A stretch of DNA of 8,802 nucleotides from Planctomycetaceae bacterium. GTDB lineage: Bacteria; Planctomycetota; Planctomycetia; Pirellulales; Thermoguttaceae. Under the pieces are notes generated by a model, which made no database searches, had not been told where the DNA came from, and saw nothing but the letters and a program-made list of their open reading frames with translations. A program made the position numbers and the translations under genes. This document shows positions 1 through 5,503 of this stretch, piece after piece. Positions within the stretch are counted from its first letter, which is position 1. The number at the start of each line of letters is the position of its first letter. Location: contig JAISBG010000771.1 of assembly GCA_031266315.1 (NCBI GenBank), forward strand, positions 1 through 8,802. Direction: 5' to 3'.

Positions 1-120
1 TGTCCTTTTTGTTAACCATTGTCAATAAGTATAATGTGTTCGTCCTAAAATCGATATTTTTATAACTATTCCATGTAATTTTTGTTAAAAGTAGTCATAA
101 CTATTTACTTAATAGATACA

Positions 121-215
121 AAAAGCGGAGTAGCCCGATAGGGCTTCATTTTCATAACCGCAGGTCAAAGACCTGCGGTTACGAAAATAAAGCCCTGTCG
201 GGCTATTCGGTTTTT
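121..215. repeat. Nested palindromic element, possible bidirectional terminator
   Basis: The whole 95-bp stretch is an imperfect palindrome. The core is AACCGCAGGTC (156-166), loop AAA, GACCTGCGGTT (170-180). Each flank holds its own small hairpin, AGCCC-gata-GGGCT (132-145) and AGCCC-tgtc-GGGCT (191-204). The outer ends 121-131 and 205-215 pair with one mismatch and two G-T wobbles. The element can therefore fold either as one long hairpin or as a four-way, cloverleaf-like structure. A run of T follows the stem on both strands, so it could act as a bidirectional Rho-independent terminator. It could equally be a REP-like or MITE-like dispersed element. The pairing is seen directly; the role is inferred. 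Confidence 0.75.
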
Positions 216-456
216 CAGATCAATCCAGAAAATAATTATTTAGAAACTTGAAAAATACCAAATACAACCATAACACAGTATATTTTCAATAACTTCCAAC
301 CAATTTAGTCCCTATGTCGCATAATGTTCCGGCTGTTTATGATGTTTGGGCGGTCAGAATAAGGGCATTGTGTAACAAAAACCAGTGCCGAGAAAATGTG
401 GCGGAGAAAAACGCACAAATGGCATAAAGTAACATCTAAAAATCTTTAGCAAAGAT

Positions 457-538
457 TATTTTTTGACAGGATATACATAATAAAGTGGATTTTGTTTGAT
501 TTTTATCCTGTAAATTTTGTAAGTCCTGTCAAAAAATA
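457..538. repeat. Inverted repeat with GACAGGAT/ATCCTGT motifs
   Basis: TATTTTTTGACAGGA (457-471) and its exact reverse complement TCCTGTCAAAAAATA (524-538) enclose 52 bp. A further ATCCTGTAAA lies inside the right half. Motifs of the type GACAGGAT / ATCCTGTAAATCCTGTC are, to my knowledge, dispersed in intergenic DNA of many environmental bacteria, so this is probably a copy of such a repeat. It ends 13 bp before the proposed promoter at 551, so the right arm could also influence transcription start. Confidence 0.6.
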
Positions 539-550
539 GGTTTTTAGAAG

Positions 551-578
551 TTGTCTTATTTGAATAAATAATTATAAT
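551..578 (+). promoter_or_regulatory. Probable sigma-70-type promoter for thrC
   Basis: The boxes are TTGTCT (551-556, four of six consensus positions) and TATAAT (573-578, a perfect match), separated by 16 bp. Transcription would start near 585 and give a leader of about 100 bases before the thrC start at 685. No other pair of boxes this good was found upstream of thrC. Confidence 0.5.
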
Positions 579-672
579 AAGGCGTGTTATGATAAAGTTG
601 TTCACAAGTTGGCGATACCGACACACTGGTTTTTGGAACAATCAGAAAAAAATTGGAAAAACAATTCATGGC

Positions 673-676
673 AGGA
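673..676 (+). promoter_or_regulatory. Ribosome binding site of thrC
   Basis: AGGA lies eight bases before the ATG at 685. A stop codon (TGA, 682-684) directly precedes that ATG in frame, so no longer start is possible. An ATG at 681 is in another frame and leads nowhere useful. Confidence 0.6.
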
Positions 677-684
677 TTGAATGA

Positions 685-1872
685 ATGAGTACAAGCAACT
701 TCAGTTTATTGACCCATTTGAAATGTGTGGAGTGCGGAAAACAATATTCTGCAGAAAAATTACACACCGTATGCGAAGACGAAAATTGCAAAGCGATTTT
801 GTCCGCACAATATGATTTTGCCGCCAATACGTTGACGAAAGAGGAATTGTTGCGTCGTCCCGCGACAATGTGGCGGTATCAGGAATTTTTGCCTGTGCGG
901 GATTCCAAGAATATTGTGACTCTTGGCGAAGGTTTTACGCCGATTATTCCGTTGAATCATTTTGAAAAAATAACCGGCAACCGCCGCGTGTTTTACAAGG
1001 ACGAATCACTCAATCCGACCTGTTCGTTCAAAGCACGGGGATTGAGTGCCGCGATTTCCAAAGCAAAGGAACTGGGTGTTCGCGAAACGGTAATTCCGAC
1101 AGCGGGCAATGCAGGCGGGGCGTTGGCGGCGTATTCCGCCAAAGCAGGAATGAAAGCCCACGTTTACATGCCCGAACAAACACCAACCGCTTTCAAAACC
1201 GAAGTCCTTTTGTTCGGCGCGGAATTTCAGGAAGTCAACGGCAGTATCAGTGATTGCGGTCAATTGTCAAACGCCGAAGCCGCAAAACACGGTTGGTTCG
1301 ATGTTTCCACACTGAAAGAACCGTATCGGCTGGAAGGTAAAAAGACAATGGGTTACGAAATCGCCGAACAATTCCATTGGGAGATTCCCGACGTGATTCT
1401 TTATCCGACCGGCGGAGGAACCGGTATGATTGGTATCTGGAAAGCGTTTGACGAACTGGAACAACTCGGCTGGATTGGTAAAAAACGTCCGCGAATGGTT
1501 GCCGTTCAAAGCGATTGCTGCAACGGAATCCATCTCGCGTTCCAAAATAATCAATCGGCGTCAACATTCAAAGACAACGGAATTACAATTGCCAACGGGT
1601 TGCGTGTTCCCAAACCTTACGCGGACAAGATCATTCTGAAAGTGCTTCGCGAAAGTTGCGGAAACTCGGTGAGTGTCGGCGATTCGGAAATTATCGCGGC
1701 GTTGCGGGAAATCGCGGCTCTGGAAGGTTCGCTCTGGGCACCGGAAGGCGCGGCTCTCTGGCACGCCTTCAAGGTATTAACTCAATCGAAATGGATTGCC
1801 GACGGCGAAACCGTACTGTTACTGAATACCGGAAGTTGTTATAAATATCTCGATAACCTCTTTTCAGCATAA
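685..1872 (+). CDS. thrC: Threonine synthase (PLP fold type II, zinc-ribbon type)
   Basis: This enzyme should convert O-phospho-L-homoserine to L-threonine and phosphate, the last step of threonine synthesis, in the cytoplasm. The 395 residues begin with a small zinc-ribbon-like segment (Cys14, Cys17, Cys30, Cys35), as in many short bacterial and archaeal threonine synthases. A fold type II PLP enzyme follows: SFKARG carries the presumed PLP-binding Lys116, TAGNAGG (139-145) the cofactor-ring asparagine loop, and PTGGGTG (241-247) the phosphate-binding glycine loop. The order and spacing fit the family and no key residue is missing. The start is fixed by an in-frame stop just upstream and by AGGA at 673-676. 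A gap of 46 bp separates it from aroK on the same strand, so the two may be co-transcribed. Another fold type II enzyme with similar motifs, such as a cysteate-synthase-like paralogue, cannot be fully excluded. Confidence 0.9.
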   Translation: MSTSNFSLLTHLKCVECGKQYSAEKLHTVCEDENCKAILSAQYDFAANTLTKEELLRRPATMWRYQEFLPVRDSKNIVTLGEGFTPIIPLNHFEKITGNRRVFYKDESLNPTCSFKARGLSAAISKAKELGVRETVIPTAGNAGGALAAYSAKAGMKAHVYMPEQTPTAFKTEVLLFGAEFQEVNGSISDCGQLSNAEAAKHGWFDVSTLKEPYRLEGKKTMGYEIAEQFHWEIPDVILYPTGGGTGMIGIWKAFDELEQLGWIGKKRPRMVAVQSDCCNGIHLAFQNNQSASTFKDNGITIANGLRVPKPYADKIILKVLRESCGNSVSVGDSEIIAALREIAALEGSLWAPEGAALWHAFKVLTQSKWIADGETVLLLNTGSCYKYLDNLFSA

Positions 1873-1918
1873 GTAAATCAGCATAAATAAAACACACACC
1901 GAAAGCATTAACGAAACA

Positions 1919-2449
1919 ATGAATTCTCTGATTTTAATTGGTTATCGCGGAACCGGTAAAACAACAATTGCCCGAAAACTTGGCGAACAGCTTCAAATTC
2001 CGGTGATTGATTCCGATTCGGAAATCGAACACCGTTCAGGAAAAAGTATTGCGGATATTTTTGCACAAAACGGCGAAACGGTCTTTCGTGATCTGGAAGA
2101 ATCAACGATTGCAGAACTGTTGCAACAGAACCGTTGCAATCAATTCGTTTTGTCGACCGGCGGCGGAGTTATTCTCCGACCGGAAACACGTTGCCGGCTT
2201 AGAAATGCCGGACATGTTGTCTGGCTTACGGCAACACCGGCAACAATTTTTCGCCGTATTCAGGGTGATCCGGCAACAACAACATTGCGTCCGAATCTGA
2301 CTTCATTGACACCGCTGGACGAAATCATCAATCTACTCGAAAAACGCAATCCCCTTTATGCTGAAACCGCTCACGAAATGATCGAAACCGATTTTCTCCA
2401 AACCGACGAAATTACCAACAAAATCGTTGCTCATCTATTATCGGAATAA
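1919..2449 (+). CDS. aroK: Shikimate kinase
   Basis: This enzyme transfers phosphate from ATP to shikimate, giving shikimate 3-phosphate on the way to chorismate and the aromatic amino acids. At 176 residues it has the usual length. The Walker A loop GYRGTGKT spans 8-15. Asp31 and Asp33 in the DSDSE segment match the Mg/shikimate-binding acidic residues. FRDLE has the shikimate-contacting Arg57, followed by the GGG loop (81-83). The lid carries LRPNL (Arg124), and the RNPLY segment (Arg143) is the C-terminal substrate/ATP arginine. All expected catalytic elements are intact. The ATG at 1919 opens directly onto the first beta strand, so it is the natural start, although no clear Shine-Dalgarno sequence precedes it. 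By hand count none of about 17 isoleucine codons is ATA, which sets a compositional reference for the native genome. Confidence 0.95.
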   Translation: MNSLILIGYRGTGKTTIARKLGEQLQIPVIDSDSEIEHRSGKSIADIFAQNGETVFRDLEESTIAELLQQNRCNQFVLSTGGGVILRPETRCRLRNAGHVVWLTATPATIFRRIQGDPATTTLRPNLTSLTPLDEIINLLEKRNPLYAETAHEMIETDFLQTDEITNKIVAHLLSE

Positions 2450-2582
2450 GAATAGCAGAATTTTCGTTGAGAGACACCTAATCCGATAGAATCAGAAATT
2501 ATCAATATTCGTATTTTCGCTAACAATATTGCCAAAAACAAAAACCTGCCGGAAAAACTTAGAACTTAAATAATATCAACTT

Positions 2583-2587
2583 AGGAA
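2583..2587 (+). promoter_or_regulatory. Ribosome binding site of the PLD-like gene
   Basis: AGGAA lies six bases before the ATG at 2594. It is the clearest Shine-Dalgarno sequence in the window and supports this start. No convincing promoter boxes were found in the 144-bp gap after aroK. Confidence 0.65.
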
Positions 2588-2593
2588 CAATAT

Positions 2594-3370
2594 ATGACAA
2601 AAGTAATTACAAATCCGTTTCGTGCTGATTTTATGGCTTTATGCGCCGAATCGCAAACCAGTATAAAATTGTGCGCACCCTACGTGAAGGCTGACGTAAT
2701 ATCAGAAATATATAATCGAAAACAAAGTGGCGTGTCTGTCCAACTAATTACGAAAGTGGACATAAAATCACTGTACAGCGGAGCGTTAGATGCGGAATCA
2801 ATAGGACAAGTGTTAGCTGGAGGCGGCAAAGTTTTTAACTGTTCAAATTTGCACGCAAAAGTTTATATCTTCGATGACAATAAATGCATCGTTTCATCGG
2901 CAAACTTGACGACCTCGGGACTTATGCAAAATGCTGAATTCGGAGTGTTAACGAACGATAATAATATTGTTAATTCTGCTTTGGATTTTTATAGTACCAC
3001 GATTAATAGTAAGAGCGTTCGTAGGATTTCAAAACGGAATGTAGCGGAAATAATCAATTTACTTGCAAAAATCCAACCTGTTCAACAAATTCAATACCCA
3101 CAGCTATCACTAACGCCATCGTTAAATGGAAATACACTTGCAATTTCAAACGGTTTATCCGGTTGGAAACGAGAAATATTCCTGTTGTTGGGTCAGTTTG
3201 GTGATACGTTTTCTTCGGTCGATGTGAACGCAATGGCGCAACAATTATCTGAGAAACATCCAGTCTATGAAGATCGTAAGGCGAAAATACGGCAAATATT
3301 ACAACAATTGCGCGACTTGGGGCTTGTTGAGTTTACATCTCGTGGTGTGTACAAAAAACTATGGGTTTAA
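2594..3370 (+). CDS. PLD-like nuclease with C-terminal winged helix, restriction-like
   Basis: The protein has 258 residues. Residues 1-145 look like one phospholipase D-fold domain with a single HKD motif: His87, Lys89 and Asp94 in HAKVYIFD, then SSANLT (101-106) and a downstream Glu115. Single-HKD proteins of this family, such as Nuc and the endonuclease BfiI, dimerise to form one active site and cleave phosphodiester bonds without metal. Residues 188-258 (GWKREIFLLLG, then KIRQILQQLRDLGLVEF and RGVYKKLW) read as a winged helix resembling the C-terminal domain of DpnI and Dam-replacing proteins. The combination suggests a DNA-cutting restriction-type enzyme. There is no signal peptide or membrane segment. 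No methyltransferase is adjacent. Nine of 20 isoleucine codons are ATA by hand count, unlike aroK, which hints at horizontal gain. The nuclease fold is well supported; the DpnI-like wing and target are inferred. Confidence 0.75.
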   Translation: MTKVITNPFRADFMALCAESQTSIKLCAPYVKADVISEIYNRKQSGVSVQLITKVDIKSLYSGALDAESIGQVLAGGGKVFNCSNLHAKVYIFDDNKCIVSSANLTTSGLMQNAEFGVLTNDNNIVNSALDFYSTTINSKSVRRISKRNVAEIINLLAKIQPVQQIQYPQLSLTPSLNGNTLAISNGLSGWKREIFLLLGQFGDTFSSVDVNAMAQQLSEKHPVYEDRKAKIRQILQQLRDLGLVEFTSRGVYKKLWV

Positions 3371-3385
3371 AAGAAGGGCGTTTAA

Positions 3386-3544
3386 TGTGAAATATGTCGT
3401 AGAGATTACCAAAACATAGAGCAATGGATGGCAAAAACTAGACCAATAGATAAAGGTGTACTGTTTGACTTGATAAAATTTTTCTTTACCTCCAAAGGAA
3501 CCGACAAAATAAGCAATGTAAACAGTCCTATACAATGCAGGTAA
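3386..3544 (+). pseudogene. Possible eroded gene fragment with a CxxC motif
   Basis: A 52-codon open stretch, in the same frame as the PLD-like gene and starting 15 bases beyond its stop, reads CEICRRDYQNIEQWMAKTRP at its beginning and ends at the stop at 3542-3544. It has no ATG until codon 15 and no ribosome binding site. Its residue mix, including a zinc-knuckle-like CxxC, looks more protein-like than the neighbouring frames. It could be the remains of a gene damaged by frameshifts, or of a longer version of the nuclease. I do not recognise a family, and chance is a real possibility. Confidence 0.2.
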
Positions 3545-3898
3545 AATGGGTTTCCAATCTTAATGAACTTTTTTGAAAAGTTTCGAAAAATTATCAAAAC
3601 GAAAAATATCTTTAATTATTTTTTCGTTCCAATTATATTTCAAAAACGTGCCAAGAGCCGTTTGACCTTAAAGCAATCTTTACTAAACTTTGTATCTTAT
3701 CAAAATTATCAAAAAAGAGGAGCAGTAGCATCAAAACGGCAACGAATGTAATACCGGTTTGAAAAAAATTAAAATTACATAATGCAGTTTGCCGATAAAA
3801 AATGTAGATTTAAAGTCGCTTTTGTAATTATTTTGCAATCAGTTCAAAACAAAATTGTATCAATTTACGGAATTGATTCTTTGTACCGGCACATTATA

Positions 3899-3915
3899 GA
3901 CGCATGTTTTGCGTC
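3899..3915. repeat. Small hairpin GACGCA-TGTTT-TGCGTC
   Basis: Perfect 6-bp arms flank a five-base loop immediately before the TTGACA box at 3916. No long T run follows, so it is a weak terminator candidate at best. It may be part of the control region of the GTPase gene. Confidence 0.4.
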
Positions 3916-3950
3916 TTGACATTATTAAAATCAAATTTGATTTTAATAAT
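3916..3950 (+). promoter_or_regulatory. Candidate operator: TTGACA box joined to a perfect 30-bp palindrome
   Basis: Bases 3921-3950 form an exact palindrome with 15-base arms (left arm ATTATTAAAATCAAA) and no loop. A consensus -35 box TTGACA (3916-3921) overlaps its first base. No good -10 box sits at the usual distance; the nearest, TTTAAT (3942-3947), has a 20-bp spacer. The palindrome lies 35 bp before the GTPase start codon. A perfect symmetric site at a promoter position suggests a dimeric repressor or activator site controlling the three-gene module. The symmetry is seen directly; the role is inferred. Confidence 0.5.
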
Positions 3951-3985
3951 AACATTCAACAAGAATACACTTTGCCAATATCAAA

Positions 3986-5311
3986 ATGTCAACAGCAAAC
4001 ACAACTTCAAAATCAAATCAATCCGCTTCCCTGCACGTGAAAATTAAACCGCAAATTTCGTGTCCGCATTGTTGGCATGAATTTCAGACCGATAAGATTT
4101 TGTTCATCAGCGAATCACCCGATTTGCTTGGAGATTCAAAACTCGGAGATGCGGAGCAGTTACGTTTTTTGCCTTATCGTTTTGGGGTTGGCGGCGAAGC
4201 GTTTGATGCACATGGAGTGGCTTGTCATAAATTGGCTTGTCCGAATTGTCATCTGCAAATACCGCGTCCGTTGTTGCACATGTCAAGTTTTTTTATTTCA
4301 ATTGTCGGCGCGCCTGCAGCAGGAAAATCATACTTCTTCACGTCAATGGTTTGGCAACTCCGCAAAACAATGACCCGCGACTTTTGCATGAATTTCACCG
4401 ATGCCGACCCTACGTTAAATAAACGAATCCGCGATTACGAAATGAAACAATTTATGGGAGGCGATGCTCCCGATGTACCCGTTGCAATCGAAAAAACAGA
4501 TATACAAGGCGACATTTACAATAACACTTTCATCGACGGACACCTGACCTCGCTTGCTCAACCATTTTCATTTACGATTTCACCGTTGCCGTCGTACCCT
4601 TTCCCGCAACACGCTTCAAACGTAACACAAGCCGTCTGCATGTACGATAATGCCGGTGAAAGTTTTTTGCCCGGTGCCGATAATGTTTCACAACCGGTAA
4701 CACGACATCTCGCAACTTCCGACGCAATTCTGTTTCTATTTGACCCGACTCAAGATTTACGTTTCAAAAATACTTGCAGAGAAATTGTAAACGATCCGCA
4801 AATGAATCCGGCACTCGGCGGCGATGTCCGCAGAAGCAAGGTAAATCAAAGTTCCGTTCTTACCGAAATGATTACACGAATCAGAACACATTCACATACT
4901 CCCCCGCACGAAAAAATTAAAACACCCATTATTATCGTTTTAACAAAATACGACGCTTGGCATCAACTCGTTAATTTTCCACATTACAATAATCCTTGGC
5001 AACAAGCAAAGAATTACAAGACAAGCGTTTACAACATAAGTTACGTAAATGAATATTCGCAAATTTTGCGTGAGTTGTTGTTGGAATTGATTCCCGATCT
5101 TGTCGGCACTGCGGAAGCGAATGCCGAAAAAGTTACTTATATTGCTGTTAGCGCAACAGGCACTGCGCCTGAAGTTGGTCAACCGGATAAAGACGGTAAA
5201 CGCCCTTTATTGTATCAACCAGCAAATATAAAACCGGTTTGGGTTGAAGTTCCGTTTTTCCACGCTCAAACGCTTGCCGGTAAATATTGTGTGCCGGTTG
5301 TTAAAAGTTAG
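3986..5311 (+). CDS. Zinc-ribbon P-loop GTPase, TRAFAC-like (double-GTPase family type)
   Basis: This 441-residue protein should bind and hydrolyse GTP as a molecular switch. Residues 26-88 hold two CxxC knuckles, CPHC (26-29) and CPNC (85-88), which can form one zinc ribbon split by a 55-residue insertion. The G domain follows: Walker A GAPAAGKS (108-115), a hydrophobic strand ending in the DxxG-type motif DNAGE (221-225), DAILFLFDPTQD (246-257), the base-specificity motif TKYD (320-323, in place of NKxD) and an SATG motif (389-392) as the G5 element. All nucleotide-binding motifs are intact. No membrane segment is seen, so it is probably cytosolic. I associate this architecture with planctomycete proteins annotated as TRAFAC-clade or 'double-GTPase' domains encoded next to GAP1 proteins, as here. 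No Shine-Dalgarno precedes the ATG. The GTPase assignment is firm; the cellular role is unknown. Confidence 0.85.
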   Translation: MSTANTTSKSNQSASLHVKIKPQISCPHCWHEFQTDKILFISESPDLLGDSKLGDAEQLRFLPYRFGVGGEAFDAHGVACHKLACPNCHLQIPRPLLHMSSFFISIVGAPAAGKSYFFTSMVWQLRKTMTRDFCMNFTDADPTLNKRIRDYEMKQFMGGDAPDVPVAIEKTDIQGDIYNNTFIDGHLTSLAQPFSFTISPLPSYPFPQHASNVTQAVCMYDNAGESFLPGADNVSQPVTRHLATSDAILFLFDPTQDLRFKNTCREIVNDPQMNPALGGDVRRSKVNQSSVLTEMITRIRTHSHTPPHEKIKTPIIIVLTKYDAWHQLVNFPHYNNPWQQAKNYKTSVYNISYVNEYSQILRELLLELIPDLVGTAEANAEKVTYIAVSATGTAPEVGQPDKDGKRPLLYQPANIKPVWVEVPFFHAQTLAGKYCVPVVKS

Positions 5312-5503
5312 CATAAAATGACAAACAGATAAAACGAACAAATAAAATTCATAACCGCTCATGGTCAACGCTATGAACTGTTACTGTTTTTATGACAATA
5401 ATTATTCATATCTTACTGCAACAAATTGCAAATGAATTGTTACTAAAATTTACGTCACAGCAAAGCCATTCGATTTTACACCCAATAACAAAATTCAAAT
5501 CCA

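Larger units (their letters stand above)
1..684. other. Intergenic region upstream of threonine synthase
   Basis: No convincing gene lies here. The only short frames are a 37-codon one at 314-427 and an antisense one across 456-641; both lack a ribosome binding site and recognisable content. The region holds a nested palindrome (121-215), a 15-bp inverted repeat (457-471 with 524-538) and a promoter-like pair of boxes (551-556 and 573-578). At the far left, the complement of bases 3-9 reads AAAAGGA, which could be a ribosome binding site for a leftward gene starting just outside the window. That is a guess from one motif. Confidence 0.6.
3371..3985. other. 615-bp region without a convincing gene
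   Basis: The stretch between the PLD-like nuclease and the GTPase contains only short frames. A plausible gene remnant lies at 3386-3544, listed separately. The frames at 3406-3597 (complement) and 3563-3751 lack ribosome binding sites and recognisable motifs and look like chance. The last 90 bases hold a small hairpin (3899-3915), a TTGACA box and a perfect palindrome (3921-3950), which look regulatory for the downstream gene. Confidence 0.6.

Noticed and set aside
132..204. A cloverleaf-like fold that might be a tRNA.
   Set aside because: The arms lack tRNA features: no T-loop GTTC, no anticodon arm of the right size and no CCA-compatible acceptor. It is better explained as a nested palindrome.
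314..427. A 37-residue frame beginning MSHNVPAVYDVW upstream of thrC.
   Set aside because: It has no ribosome binding site, no recognisable motif and lies between repeats; it is too short to support as a gene.
2594..3370. Annotation as cardiolipin synthase or phospholipase D.
   Set aside because: Those enzymes have two HKD motifs and usually membrane segments. This one has a single HKD motif, no membrane helix and a C-terminal DNA-binding-like domain.
3406..3597. A 63-residue hydrophobic frame on the complement.
   Set aside because: It has no ribosome binding site, and its hydrophobicity follows from A-rich sequence on the other strand.
3563..3751. A 62-residue Lys-rich frame beginning MNFFEKFRKI.
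   Set aside because: It has no ribosome binding site and no family resemblance, lies in AT-rich gene-poor DNA and probably arose by chance.
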